Source: Oscillospiraceae bacterium
Lineage (GTDB): Bacteria; Bacillota; Clostridia; Oscillospirales; Oscillospiraceae
Reading direction: 5' to 3'
Assembly: GCA_902775355.1 (NCBI GenBank)
Contig: CACYLY010000048.1
Coordinates: 1-35,486, forward strand
Length of the DNA: 35,486 nt
The notes under the pieces were generated by a model. It did no database searches. It worked only from the letters and a program-made list of their open reading frames with translations, and was not told the DNA's origin. Positions 1 to 8,843 of this stretch are shown piece by piece. The position numbers and the translations under genes are program-made. Position 1 is the stretch's first letter; each line of letters opens with the position of its first letter.

Positions 1-189
1 GTCCCGGAGGTCTGGGGCAGCATCTATGATATCCGTGATCTCCTGAAGGCAACAATCAGCTTGCGGGATGGCAAGCCACTCACGGAGATGAAGCTGGGCT
101 TCAAAGAAAAGATTGCTGTCAGCAAAGCGCTTGACTTCATCAAAGGAACCGACGTGGAAAAACTGTTGAGGGAATACCAAGTGATCTGA
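1..189 (+). CDS. C-terminal fragment of an unidentified protein
   Basis: An open frame runs from the first base of the window to a TGA at 187-189, giving 62 residues without a start, so the gene begins outside the window. The piece is charged and soluble, ending in a lysine-rich helix-like tail (EKIAVSKALDFIKG, then EKLLREYQVI). I do not recognise the family. A terminator hairpin follows 24 bases downstream, which supports this being a true gene end. Base composition is less GC-rich than the genes after 750, so it may belong to a different, possibly acquired, segment. Confidence 0.6.
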   Translation, partial: VPEVWGSIYDIRDLLKATISLRDGKPLTEMKLGFKEKIAVSKALDFIKGTDVEKLLREYQVI

Positions 190-212
190 AATTTCTCATC
201 TTTAACATAACT

Positions 213-240
213 GAGGGCTGTCAGAATGGCAGTCCTCTTT
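213..240 (+). terminator. Rho-independent terminator after the first gene
   Basis: GAGGGCTG and CAGTCCTC form a stem with one G-T pair around a short loop, followed by TTT. It lies just after the stop at 189 in the same direction. Confidence 0.65.
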
Positions 241-657
241 TCATGGAGCAGTGTTCGTTTTTTCTGTCTGTATGCACAATCGTGTACCCGTTTGAACCCA
301 ACGATATATACCTTGCTAAAGAGAATAATACATCATAAGCAGGAGAGAACTGGTGCTTGAAAAATGGCCTTTAATTGAGTATAATTCGTATGGCATTGTA
401 GTTGTTAATGTCTCAGTCAAACACCACGTGACAACACAGTGACAACAAAAATCTTGATAGTCAAAGATTTATAGGTAATGCAAATAATCCTGATAATCTG
501 TGCTAAATGACCTATACAAAATCGTTTAGCTCACGGTTTCAAGGAGCGAGTGGGAATAATTCCGAAAACGCCGCAAGGCGCATGACTGCCGGATATTTTC
601 AGCTTGCGACGGCCTCGTGACAAGGTTTTGACAACACGTTAAGTAATACTCGTAAAG
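241..657. other. AT-richer non-coding stretch with a possible gene remnant
   Basis: No convincing gene is present. The phrase TGACAACA occurs at about 429 and 441 and again at about 630. An ATG at 508 opens a 37-codon frame to 620 (MTYTKSFSSRFQGASGNNSE at its start) without a good ribosome site. Part of it (511-555) resembles a stretch at 16093-16137, so it may be a decayed remnant of a repeated or mobile sequence rather than a working gene. Confidence 0.4.
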
Positions 658-702
658 AAAAGAGCTAACGGATCATTGTTGGATCAGTTAGCTCTTTTTT
701 GC
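658..702. terminator. Bidirectional terminator
   Basis: AGAGCTAAC (661-669) pairs perfectly with GTTAGCTCT (687-695), with an inner GATC/GATC pair. A T-run follows on the plus strand and an A-run precedes it, so it can end transcription from both sides. It lies 50 bases past the stop of the minus-strand ABC transporter operon and probably terminates that operon. Confidence 0.85.
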
Positions 703-751
703 TTATATGAACCCTTGATTTCAGCGGCGTTCAAACTGTCTGAATGACCGA

Positions 752-2494
752 TCAGATGCTCCAGAGCGCGCTGGCGGATTGGAGCTGCGCCATGCGATGG
801 AAGATGCTCGACTCGTCGGCGAGCAGCTCTTCGGGCTTTCCTTCCTCGGCCACCGAACCCTCGGAGAGCAGCACGATCTTGTCCGCGGCCTCCACGGTGC
901 GCATCCGGTGGGCGATGACCAGCACGGTCTTGCCCGCCAGCAGGCGGGACAGCGCGCCCTGCACCTTGGTCTCGTTCTCCACGTCCAGGGAAGCGGTGGC
1001 CTCGTCCAGCAGTACGATGGGCGCGTTTTTCAGCAGCGCCCGGGCGATGGAGATGCGCTGGCGCTCCCCGCCGGAGAGCTTCGCGCCGTTTTCGCCGATG
1101 GGCGTCAAGTAGCCCTGGGGCAGCTTTGAAACAAACTCGTCGCAGTTGGCCGCCTGCGCCGCCGCCAGGACCTCCTGGTCCGTGGCGCCGCGCTTGCCGA
1201 GGCGGATGTTCTCCATCACGGTGTCGTCAAAGAGCACCACGTCCTGAAACACCATGGAATAGTCCGTCAGCAGGGTCTCGGGATCAATCGAAGCAATATC
1301 CACGCCGCCGACCTGGATGCTGCCCCGGTCGATGTCCCAGAGCCGGGCGGCGAGCCTCGCGCAGGTGCTTTTGCCGGAGCCGGAGGGCCCGACCAGCGCC
1401 GTGACCTCGCCCTCCTTCGCCGTGAAGCTGACGCCGGAGAGCACCCGCTTTTCGTCATAGGCGAAGCCGACATTCTCAAACACGATATCGTGACCCTGGG
1501 GCGTGAAGCTCTCGCTGCCCTCCGCGGTTTCGGCGTCGTAGATCTCCATGAGCCGGCCTGCGGAGACCTGGGACATGAACATCTCGGCGATCAGCGCCAG
1601 GGCCTGGTCAAAGGGCGCGTAGACGCGGGTGATGACCAGCAGGAACATGAACAGCACGAGGAAGTCGATCTGCCCGGAGAGGATCAGCTTCGTCCCGGTC
1701 AGGATCGTGGTCGCCACGCCCAGGCGCATGATGACGCTGGCGGCGTTCACAAAGATGCCGGCGGCGAGCTCGCCCTGCAGCATGGTTTTTTCGTGGGCGT
1801 CGATCTTGTCGCCCAGCGCCTGGAGGAAGCGGCCCTCCTGATTGGTCGCCCGGATCTCCCGGATGTTTTCCAGGGTCTCCTGGATGCCGTCGGACACGGT
1901 GACGGCCGCGGCCTTGGTGATCTCGGAGCGGCGCTTCGTCAGCTTGCGGCTGCCGAACAGCAGCGCGAAGGCCACCGGGACGCCCCAGAGGCAGGCCAGG
2001 GCCAGCTTCCAGTTATAGGCGAAGAGCATGACGGCGATCAGCGCCGTGGAGATGTAGGAGCCGTAGAGATAGCCCAGGCAGTGGGACCAGACGTGCTCCA
2101 GCCGGTTCACGTCGCCCATGATGGTCTCGGTGAGATCGGCCAGGTCACGCTTGCCGAAGTAGCCCAGGGGGAGCTTGCGCAGCCGCTCGGCCAGGGAGAT
2201 GCGCATGTTCTTCACTTCGCCGTAGACCAGGCCGTAGGTCGCCTTGTACTGCTGCAGGTGGGTGACAAAGGAGAGCAGCAGAAAGGCCAGGACCATGAGC
2301 AGGATCGGAACTGCCTTCTGGAGCGGCGCTCCGTCGGTCAGCGTGGCCAGCAGCCCCTGCATCATGAAGTAGAGGATGCCCATGCCGCCCATCACGACCA
2401 GGTTCACGACGACGGTCCAGAAGGTGCCCGCTTTGGCGTTCTTGATCCCCTGATCGCTGAGCGCGTACTTGCGCTGAAATGCTTTTCCGAACAT
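752..2494 (-). CDS. ABC transporter half-transporter (membrane domain + ATPase), second of a pair
   Basis: A 580-residue exporter-fold ABC half-transporter. The first ~310 residues hold the membrane domain with about six hydrophobic segments; the ATPase follows with Walker A GPSGSGKST (about residue 366), Q-loop VFQD, signature LSGGERQR, Walker B IVLLDEA and switch IAHR, so all catalytic motifs are intact. ATG at 2494 was chosen because GGGGGTGG stands before it and because it lies one base after the stop of the upstream gene; an in-frame ATG at 2566 would overlap that gene by 71 bases. It must work as a heterodimer with the product of 2496-4298. Context (DtxR-type regulator, S component) and the partner's D-loop suggest the YbtPQ/IrtAB branch, whose members import metal-chelate complexes despite an exporter fold; export of a small molecule remains possible. 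Confidence 0.93.
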   Translation of the reverse strand: MFGKAFQRKYALSDQGIKNAKAGTFWTVVVNLVVMGGMGILYFMMQGLLATLTDGAPLQKAVPILLMVLAFLLLSFVTHLQQYKATYGLVYGEVKNMRISLAERLRKLPLGYFGKRDLADLTETIMGDVNRLEHVWSHCLGYLYGSYISTALIAVMLFAYNWKLALACLWGVPVAFALLFGSRKLTKRRSEITKAAAVTVSDGIQETLENIREIRATNQEGRFLQALGDKIDAHEKTMLQGELAAGIFVNAASVIMRLGVATTILTGTKLILSGQIDFLVLFMFLLVITRVYAPFDQALALIAEMFMSQVSAGRLMEIYDAETAEGSESFTPQGHDIVFENVGFAYDEKRVLSGVSFTAKEGEVTALVGPSGSGKSTCARLAARLWDIDRGSIQVGGVDIASIDPETLLTDYSMVFQDVVLFDDTVMENIRLGKRGATDQEVLAAAQAANCDEFVSKLPQGYLTPIGENGAKLSGGERQRISIARALLKNAPIVLLDEATASLDVENETKVQGALSRLLAGKTVLVIAHRMRTVEAADKIVLLSEGSVAEEGKPEELLADESSIFHRMAQLQSASALWSI

Positions 2495-2495
2495 C

Positions 2496-4298
<1,803 letters not shown>

Positions 4299-4314
4299 TG
4301 GGATCCCTTCTTTC

Positions 4315-4887
4315 TTAATAAAGCTTTGCGGCCTGCTTTTTCATGACGCCCTCGGCGAGCCGCATGCTGAGGATCGCCACGGGGATCGTGAGGACAAGCA
4401 TGATAACAAGCAACGGTATGTTCCGGATCACCGGCATCATCTTGTCCGCGTATCCCGCCGGCATTTCCTCGACAGCCGCGGCAAGGGAGCCCTCCGTATC
4501 CGTCCACCAGTGGGCGGAATAGGCGTAAAAGGAAAAGGCGAAGGGGATAAAGCTCAAGCGGACGCCTTTGCGCGTATCATAGCCGCTCCGCCGCCGGATG
4601 CATTCCGCAAGCAGGGCCAGAACGATGAGGCCGACGATGAAAGGAAGATTTCCTTCCCCCGCGATCAGACCGACGACCAGGACAAAGCCGTTGAGCAGCA
4701 GCGCCGCGCCGAAGCCCTGGATGTTCGCGGCCGCATAGAGATAGACAAAACCGAAGAGGATCGGCACAAAGGTGCCGGCATAGGCGTAGCAGGCCGGATG
4801 GATCAGGCCGCAGCTGGAGGCGAGGATGAACAGCGCGGCATAGATCAGCAGGGCCAGCAGGATTTGGAACACGGGGCGTTTTTTCAT
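4315..4887 (-). CDS. MptD/Trep_Strep-type ECF transporter S component
   Basis: A 190-residue very hydrophobic protein with five or six membrane segments, resembling the MptD / Trep_Strep family of putative substrate-binding (S) components of energy-coupling-factor importers. Length fits the family (about 180-200). Start ATG 4887 is preceded by AGAGGTG; a possible upstream in-frame ATG at 4905 has no ribosome site. S components normally need an EcfT membrane protein and EcfA ATPases; none is encoded nearby, so it must either share a complex encoded elsewhere or work with the two adjacent ABC half-transporters. The palindrome GTTAGACATCTTTAAC (4910-4925) lies directly upstream, matching the one at the regulator promoter, so this gene probably has its own metal-responsive control. 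Confidence 0.75.
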   Translation of the reverse strand: MKKRPVFQILLALLIYAALFILASSCGLIHPACYAYAGTFVPILFGFVYLYAAANIQGFGAALLLNGFVLVVGLIAGEGNLPFIVGLIVLALLAECIRRRSGYDTRKGVRLSFIPFAFSFYAYSAHWWTDTEGSLAAAVEEMPAGYADKMMPVIRNIPLLVIMLVLTIPVAILSMRLAEGVMKKQAAKLY

Positions 4888-4909
4888 GAGACACCTCTCT
4901 TCCATATTA

Positions 4910-4925
4910 GTTAGACATCTTTAAC
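4910..4925. promoter_or_regulatory. Putative DtxR/MntR-type operator, copy 2
   Basis: GTTAGACATCTTTAAC matches the operator core at 5502-5517 at 15 of 16 positions and lies 22 bases upstream of the S-component start. GTTA and TAAC form the arms. I infer that the nearby metal-dependent repressor binds here; no separate -10/-35 pair is obvious. Confidence 0.6.
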
Positions 4926-4965
4926 TTCCGGGACTTTTTTATCGCCCCTCAGCAGCTTGGGGCGA

Positions 4966-4971
4966 TCGATC
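4966..4971. other. Neighbourhood of a small stem-loop between peptide and S-component genes
   Basis: ATCGCCCC and GGGGCGAT (about 4939-4966) can form an 8-bp stem in the leader of the S-component gene. On the minus strand it is followed by A residues, not T, so it is not an intrinsic terminator; it may be an RNA processing or stability element. Confidence 0.25.
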
Positions 4972-4993
4972 AAAGCATATGGCAGGTTGAATG

Positions 4994-5095
4994 CTACCGC
5001 GCTGTACAAACCAGCACCAGCACCACGACCGCGGCCGGAAGCCACACGTTCAGCAGCCTTCGTTTGAGCATGTTCCATGCAGCTTTGTTGTTCAT
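4994..5095 (-). CDS. 33-residue single-span membrane peptide coupled to the DtxR-type regulator
   Basis: ATG at 5095 overlaps the TGA of the regulator gene (ATGA), and GGAGG lies at 5103-5107 inside that gene at a suitable distance. The peptide begins MNNKAAWNMLKRRLLNVW, continues with a hydrophobic stretch rich in Val, Leu and Ala (about residues 18-31) and ends CTAR. It reads as a short positively charged head followed by one membrane helix. The overlap and ribosome site argue for real translation. It could be a small accessory subunit of the transporter, a sensor partner for the regulator, or a leader peptide; no family is recognised. Other start choices in different frames give only unconvincing products. 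Confidence 0.55.
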   Translation of the reverse strand: MNNKAAWNMLKRRLLNVWLPAAVVVLVLVCTAR

Positions 5096-5466
5096 AGGGA
5101 AACCTCCTTGCCGATAAAATGAATGATTCTGTCAAGTGTTTCATCACTGACGATGTGCTCCATCCCGCAGGCGTCTTTCTCTGCGGTTTCCGGGCATACG
5201 CCCAAAGAGACCAGCAGCGTCTTCAGCGCGCGATGCCTCTCGCAAATCTGCTTCGCCGCGGCGCGACCGGTATCCGTCAGAGAGAGCCGCTTATCTTCGT
5301 CCATCGTCAGATAGCCGGCCTCACGCAGGCGCTTCATGGCCCGGCTGACGCTGGGCTTGGTCACGTGCAGCGTTTCCGCCACGTCCAGCGAACGCACAGA
5401 CCCGTTTTCCCTGTGCAGGATCAGGATCGTTTTCAAATAATCCTCCGTGGCCCTGGGCAGATGCAT
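5092..5466 (-). CDS. DtxR/MntR-family metal-dependent transcriptional regulator
   Basis: A 124-residue protein with an N-terminal winged helix-turn-helix (about residues 1-65; TKPSVSRAMKRL is the recognition helix) and a short helical dimerisation and metal domain. Candidate metal ligands by alignment from memory with MntR/DtxR are Asp9, His78, Cys100, Glu103 and His104; Cys100 is DtxR-like (iron type), while the equivalent of MntR Glu11 is Lys12. There is no C-terminal SH3/FeoA domain, making it a short form. ATG 5466 has GGAGG about ten bases upstream. It is first in the minus-strand operon, and the palindrome between its -10 and start points to autoregulation. Expected role: repress transport and linked genes when iron or manganese is plentiful. 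Confidence 0.9.
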   Translation of the reverse strand: MHLPRATEDYLKTILILHRENGSVRSLDVAETLHVTKPSVSRAMKRLREAGYLTMDEDKRLSLTDTGRAAAKQICERHRALKTLLVSLGVCPETAEKDACGMEHIVSDETLDRIIHFIGKEVSL

Positions 5467-5498
5467 GTGACAGCGGCCTCCGTTCTGCTTACCCGGGA

Positions 5499-5524
5499 AT
5501 GCGGTTAGATATCTTTAACCGCAT
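5499..5524. promoter_or_regulatory. Putative metal-regulator operator, copy 1
   Basis: ATGCGGTTA and TAACCGCAT are 9-bp perfect arms around the 8-base centre GATATCTT. The site begins at the -10 box of the regulator promoter and covers the transcription start, an ideal place for repression. Its core (5502-5517) recurs upstream of the S-component gene. Confidence 0.7.
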
Positions 5525-5550
5525 TATACAACATTTAACCTTTTTGTCAA
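5523..5550 (-). promoter_or_regulatory. Sigma-A promoter of the regulator/transporter operon
   Basis: Read on the minus strand, TTGACA (5545-5550) and TATAAT (5523-5528) are both perfect consensus hexamers 16 bases apart, pointing at the DtxR-type gene. The -10 overlaps the operator arm. Confidence 0.85.
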
Positions 5551-5657
5551 GCCCCGAGAGAATGGGGGATCGGAGTTGCCGCATAAAGCAGGGCAAGGCC
5601 CACCTTGCGTCAAGGGGGGGCCCCAGTTCGCAAACTGGGGCGGGGGGGGTACAGATT

Positions 5658-5725
5658 CCCGTAGCGCCGACCATTGGTCGGCGGACCGGCGCGGGACGAC
5701 GCCGGGCAATGCCCGGCGCTACGGG
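5658..5725. repeat. 68-bp two-hairpin element with terminal inverted repeats, copy A
   Basis: CCCGTAGCGCCG at the left end and CGGCGCTACGGG at the right end are perfect 12-bp inverted repeats. Inside lie two hairpin cores, GCCGACCATTGGTCGGC and GCCGGGCAATGCCCGGC. An identical 68-bp copy lies at 5868-5935 and a relative at 21900-21981. It looks like a REP- or MITE-like intergenic repeat. Confidence 0.85.
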
Positions 5726-5867
5726 CATCGCCGTGCATCGGCGGGCTGTCGAGGGCGCCAGCCCCTACAAAGGAGGACGCAGCGCCGGCACAAATCGGCG
5801 GGAGGGGCAAGCCCCTCCCCTACGATGTCATGGCTTCGCGGGCGAAGCGAGTCGAAGGATCTTTATC

Positions 5868-5935
5868 CCCGTAGCGCCGACCATTGGTCGGCGGACCGGC
5901 GCGGGACGACGCCGGGCAATGCCCGGCGCTACGGG
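5868..5935. repeat. 68-bp two-hairpin element with terminal inverted repeats, copy B
   Basis: Identical over all 68 bases to 5658-5725, in the same orientation, 210 bases downstream of it. Perfect identity in non-coding DNA suggests recent duplication or gene conversion. Confidence 0.85.
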
Positions 5936-6152
5936 CGTGGAGTGGGACGGGCGGGCGCGACCTGATGATGCCCCTACGGCGGAGGATGGTCGACCCGCGT
6001 AGGGCGCGATGCCCTCATCGCGCCGCAGATCATGCACGCGGGCGCGGAACGGCGGGCGACCAAAGGTCGCCCCTACGGGCGCGAGGCGTCGGCGCTTCCC
6101 GGCGGGCTGCGGCACGGCGTTCCAGTTTTTCCGAAAAAAACGCAAATCGGTA

Positions 6153-6181
6153 TTTTCAAACGGAAAGAGATGTGCTATACT
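6153..6181 (+). promoter_or_regulatory. Promoter of the fourteen-gene cluster
   Basis: TTTTCA (6153-6158) and TATACT (6176-6181) are 17 bases apart, a reasonable sigma-A promoter in an AT-rich window just before the MBL gene. Confidence 0.6.
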
Positions 6182-6186
6182 CCGTA

Positions 6187-6202
6187 GTTAGAAATTACTA
6201 AC
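6187..6202. promoter_or_regulatory. Putative metal-regulator operator, copy 3
   Basis: GTTAGAAATTACTAAC has arms GTTAG/CTAAC and lies five bases past the -10, the same geometry as at the regulator promoter. It agrees with the GTTAGAYATCTTTAAC sites at about 12 of 16 positions on the best strand. Binding by the same repressor is an inference. Confidence 0.45.
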
Positions 6203-6250
6203 AAATATTAGTCCCATCTATTGCTTGCTGCTTGAAAAGGAGAAACCGCC

Positions 6251-7120
6251 ATGTCAAAGAAGGATTCCGAAGATCAGAAAAAGTCCATGAGCGTGATGTT
6301 TCGCGGCCGGGCGATCTTCAAGCCCCTGAACACCGGCTGGATCGACGAGCACGTGGCCTGCGTGCGGGAATGGATCGCCAACATTTTCTTTTATACCAAA
6401 AACGGCAGGACCGTCATGATCGACGCCGGGTACAACTACGACCGTCTGCGGGAGAAGATGGGCTGGCTGGACATCGATCCCGCCTCCATCCAGCACATCC
6501 TCATCACCCATCAGGACACCGACCACGTGGGGGCGCTGGAGAGAGACAGCGAGGGGCTGTTTCGGAACGCAGCGATCTACCTCAGCGAGATCGAAAACCG
6601 CTATCTGACCGGCGAGGCGCGGCGCAGGGTCATCCACGGGCTCTACAAGCTGCCGCTGTTCAAGACCGACAATGAGCGCGTCCTTCTCAAAGACGGACAG
6701 ATCCTGGACATCGACGGGATCAAGATCGAGTGCATCCTCTGCCCCGGTCACACCTGGGGCCACATGGTCTATCTGATCGACGACGCGTATCTCTTTACCG
6801 GCGACACGATCTGGTTCAGGGCGGACGGCGGCTACAGCTTCCTGTCCACCCTGGCCGAGGACAACAAGCTGGCGGTCCGGTCCCTGGCCGCGCTGGAAAT
6901 GCTGCTGCGCGCCCGGAAGGGGCCTATCAAGATCATCACCGGCCACACCGGCTGGACGGACGATCTGGACGCCGCCTTCTGGCACCGGACGGAGCTGTGC
7001 CGTCCCTTTACAAAGAAGTATACGGACCCCGAGGCGCCCTACGACGGCTACGAGGAGGCGGACGACACCGAGGAAAAGGCCCGCAGGGTCCCCTTGGCGA
7101 AGAAGGTGTTTCGCCCATGA
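6251..7120 (+). CDS. MBL-fold metallo-hydrolase
   Basis: A 289-residue metallo-beta-lactamase-fold protein. Metal motif at residues 86-92 reads THQDTDH, so the usual second His of HxHxDH is Asp89; later ligands are His167 in PGHT, Asp185 in TGDT and His232 in GHTG. This keeps a plausible two-metal centre like the glyoxalase-II-like subgroup, where HQD variants are found. ATG 6251 follows AAGGAG. It heads the plus-strand cluster, and its stop overlaps the next start (ATGA). The substrate is unknown; hydrolysis of a thioester or other ester would fit the two alpha/beta hydrolases in the same operon. Confidence 0.88.
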   Translation: MSKKDSEDQKKSMSVMFRGRAIFKPLNTGWIDEHVACVREWIANIFFYTKNGRTVMIDAGYNYDRLREKMGWLDIDPASIQHILITHQDTDHVGALERDSEGLFRNAAIYLSEIENRYLTGEARRRVIHGLYKLPLFKTDNERVLLKDGQILDIDGIKIECILCPGHTWGHMVYLIDDAYLFTGDTIWFRADGGYSFLSTLAEDNKLAVRSLAALEMLLRARKGPIKIITGHTGWTDDLDAAFWHRTELCRPFTKKYTDPEAPYDGYEEADDTEEKARRVPLAKKVFRP

Positions 7121-7752
7121 AAGTCCCGGGGATGCCCGCGGGGATGTGGGCGCTTTTTTCCGGGAGCTTTCGGAGCAAGCTGACGGAGGTCCTGGGCTAC
7201 GACCGCTCCACGGCGGCGGAGATCACGAAAAAAGCCCGCGGCAAATACCGGGAGCTGATCAAAAAGCTCCCCGACTTTGAAAAGGGCGACCGTTTTCAGA
7301 TGAACATCGTCAGCTGCGCCATGCTTTCGGCTTTCGTGCTGAGCATGCCGAAACGCCCAAGCGTGGACGAGCTGACGGCATACTACGCCGCGGCCATGAT
7401 GACCGGGCCGATGCGGGCGTTCTGCCGCCGGATGGGAAGGCAGAAGTTCAGTGAAAAGGACGTGGCGGGCATGAAGCGCACCGCCGCCCTCAACGCGGCG
7501 GACCGCAACCCCTATTCCTGGAACATGGACTTTCTGCCCTACCCCGACGGCAGCGGCTATGAGGCCCGCTTCTCGAAGTGCGGCATCTGCACGCTGATGG
7601 GCGAGCTGGGGCTTCGGGATCTGGTGCCCGCCATGTGCCGCCTGGATTACAGCATGAGCGAGGCGGGCGGCGCGGACGAATTCGTGCGCGAGCACACCCT
7701 GGCCTCGGGCGGCCCCTACTGCGACTGCGGCTACAAGAAGAAAGGGAGATAA
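7117..7752 (+). CDS. L-2-amino-thiazoline-4-carboxylate hydrolase-family protein, copy 1
   Basis: A 211-residue protein resembling the ATC hydrolase family, named for opening of an aminothiazoline ring on the way to cysteine. Visible are the Cys-rich C-terminal half: KCGICTLMGELG, then AMCRLDYSM and the terminal CDCGYKKKGR. Most family members in Clostridia have no tested activity, so the name is only a family label. The start overlaps the MBL stop (ATGA), showing translational coupling. A second family member closes the cluster at 15163; duplicates at both ends of one operon suggest that this chemistry is central to the pathway. Confidence 0.75.
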   Translation: MKVPGMPAGMWALFSGSFRSKLTEVLGYDRSTAAEITKKARGKYRELIKKLPDFEKGDRFQMNIVSCAMLSAFVLSMPKRPSVDELTAYYAAAMMTGPMRAFCRRMGRQKFSEKDVAGMKRTAALNAADRNPYSWNMDFLPYPDGSGYEARFSKCGICTLMGELGLRDLVPAMCRLDYSMSEAGGADEFVREHTLASGGPYCDCGYKKKGR

Positions 7753-7756
7753 AACG

Positions 7757-8008
7757 ATGATCAAAACCACATTGAAGATCGACGGGATGATGTGCTCCAT
7801 GTGCGAGGCGCATATCTGCGAGGTGATCCGCAAGGCCGTCCCCGGCGCGAAGAAGGTCTCCGCCTCCCATACGAAAGGCGAGGCGTCCTTCCTGTCGGAA
7901 GAGCCGGCAGATGAGAGCGCGTTGAAAAACGCCGTCGCCGCCACGGGCTACAGCTGCCTGGCCGTGGACGCCGCGCCCTATGAGAAGAAAGGCTGGTTCC
8001 GGCGGTGA
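7757..8008 (+). CDS. Heavy-metal-associated (HMA) domain protein
   Basis: An 83-residue single HMA domain with the metal-binding loop GMMCSMCEAH (Cys13, Cys16), the ferredoxin-like beta-alpha-beta pattern and a C-terminal GYS element. Free-standing HMA proteins usually bind Cu(I) or another soft metal and pass it to a partner; here the extra Met next to each Cys would favour a soft metal. GGGAGATAAAACG precedes the ATG. It lies in the middle of an operon of methyltransferases rather than beside a P-type ATPase, which is unusual and hints at a metal-linked pathway. Confidence 0.88.
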   Translation: MIKTTLKIDGMMCSMCEAHICEVIRKAVPGAKKVSASHTKGEASFLSEEPADESALKNAVAATGYSCLAVDAAPYEKKGWFRR

Positions 8009-8841
8009 AGTATCACATCGAGAAAAACACCGTCCAGGAGACGCTGATCATCCCGCTTTTCGGGCGGCTGGTGTGCTCGGAGCGCTTCCCGCAGCTTTTC
8101 TCCGACCCCGAAGCCAAACGGATCTGCGATTCCCTGGACTACGACTTTGCCGAAAAGCGGAAGAAGATGGAGTCCCCGGCGGGGCTCTTCGGCGCGCTGG
8201 AGGTGGCCCAGCGGCAGTACGATCTTTGCTGCGAGGTCAAGGCGTATCTGAAGGAGCACCCGAAGGCCGCCGTGGTCAATCTGGGCTGCGGGCTGGACGA
8301 CAGCTTTTCCAAGGTGGACAATGGCCTCTGCCGGGGCTATAACCTGGATTTTGCGGACGTGATCAAGCTGCGCAACGAGCTGCTGCCCGCCGGGGAGCGG
8401 GAAACGAATCTCGCCTGCGACCTCAACGACTTGAAGTGGATGGACGCCATCGACGCGAAAAACGGCGCGGTGTTCTTCGCCGCGGGCGTGTTCTACTACT
8501 TCAAAACCGAGGACGTGAAGGCCCTCTTTGCCGCCATGGCCGAGCGCTTCCCCGGCGCGGTGCTGGCCTTCGATTCCTGCAACGAGCGGGGCGCGAAGCT
8601 GATGCGCAAAACCTGGCTCAAGGAGGCTGGGATCACGGAGGTGAGCGCCTTTTTCTCCCTGGAGGATGAAAAAGAGCTGGAAGCGTGGAGCGGGCGCTTT
8701 GCCTCGGTCACGGCGAAAAGCTACATGCGCGGCTATCGGGATATCTACCGGGACGTCGGCCTGTTTCACAAGCTGATGATCCGCTTCTGCGACAGTCTGG
8801 TGAACATGAAGATCGTGAAGATCGAATTCAAGGGGGCGTGA
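8005..8841 (+). CDS. Class I SAM methyltransferase, LCMT/TcmP-like
   Basis: A 278-residue methyltransferase resembling the leucine carboxyl methyltransferase / TcmP O-methyltransferase family. Motif I reads VVNLGCGLDD (about residues 90-99), followed by NLDFADV as the acidic ribose-binding loop and ACDLNDLKW. Members methylate carboxyl or hydroxyl groups of proteins, polyketides and other small molecules. The start is GTG at 8005, overlapping the HMA stop (GTGA). Three more methyltransferases follow in the operon, all different in sequence, so several positions of one product may be methylated. Confidence 0.85.
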   Translation: MKYHIEKNTVQETLIIPLFGRLVCSERFPQLFSDPEAKRICDSLDYDFAEKRKKMESPAGLFGALEVAQRQYDLCCEVKAYLKEHPKAAVVNLGCGLDDSFSKVDNGLCRGYNLDFADVIKLRNELLPAGERETNLACDLNDLKWMDAIDAKNGAVFFAAGVFYYFKTEDVKALFAAMAERFPGAVLAFDSCNERGAKLMRKTWLKEAGITEVSAFFSLEDEKELEAWSGRFASVTAKSYMRGYRDIYRDVGLFHKLMIRFCDSLVNMKIVKIEFKGA

Positions 8842-8843
8842 AC

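Larger units (their letters stand above)
5560..6150. repeat. Mosaic of GC-rich intergenic repeats
   Basis: No believable gene lies between the regulator promoter and the promoter of the next operon; open frames here differ in all six phases and consist of repeat sequence. Besides the two 68-bp copies it contains CCCCAGTTCGCAAACTGGGG (5622-5641), a GGGGCAAGCCCCTCCCCTAC unit near 5800, a TGTCATGGCTTCGCGGGCGA-type unit near 5827 related to one near 31660, and GGGCGACCAAAGGTCGCCC near 6053. Confidence 0.7.

Noticed and set aside
4939-4966. Stem-loop as terminator between the regulator and the S-component gene
   Set aside because: On the transcribed (minus) strand it is followed by A residues, not by a T-run.
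5560-6150. Several 60-170-codon open frames
   Set aside because: They lie wholly in GC-rich palindromic repeats, occur in all phases and have no domain or ribosome site.
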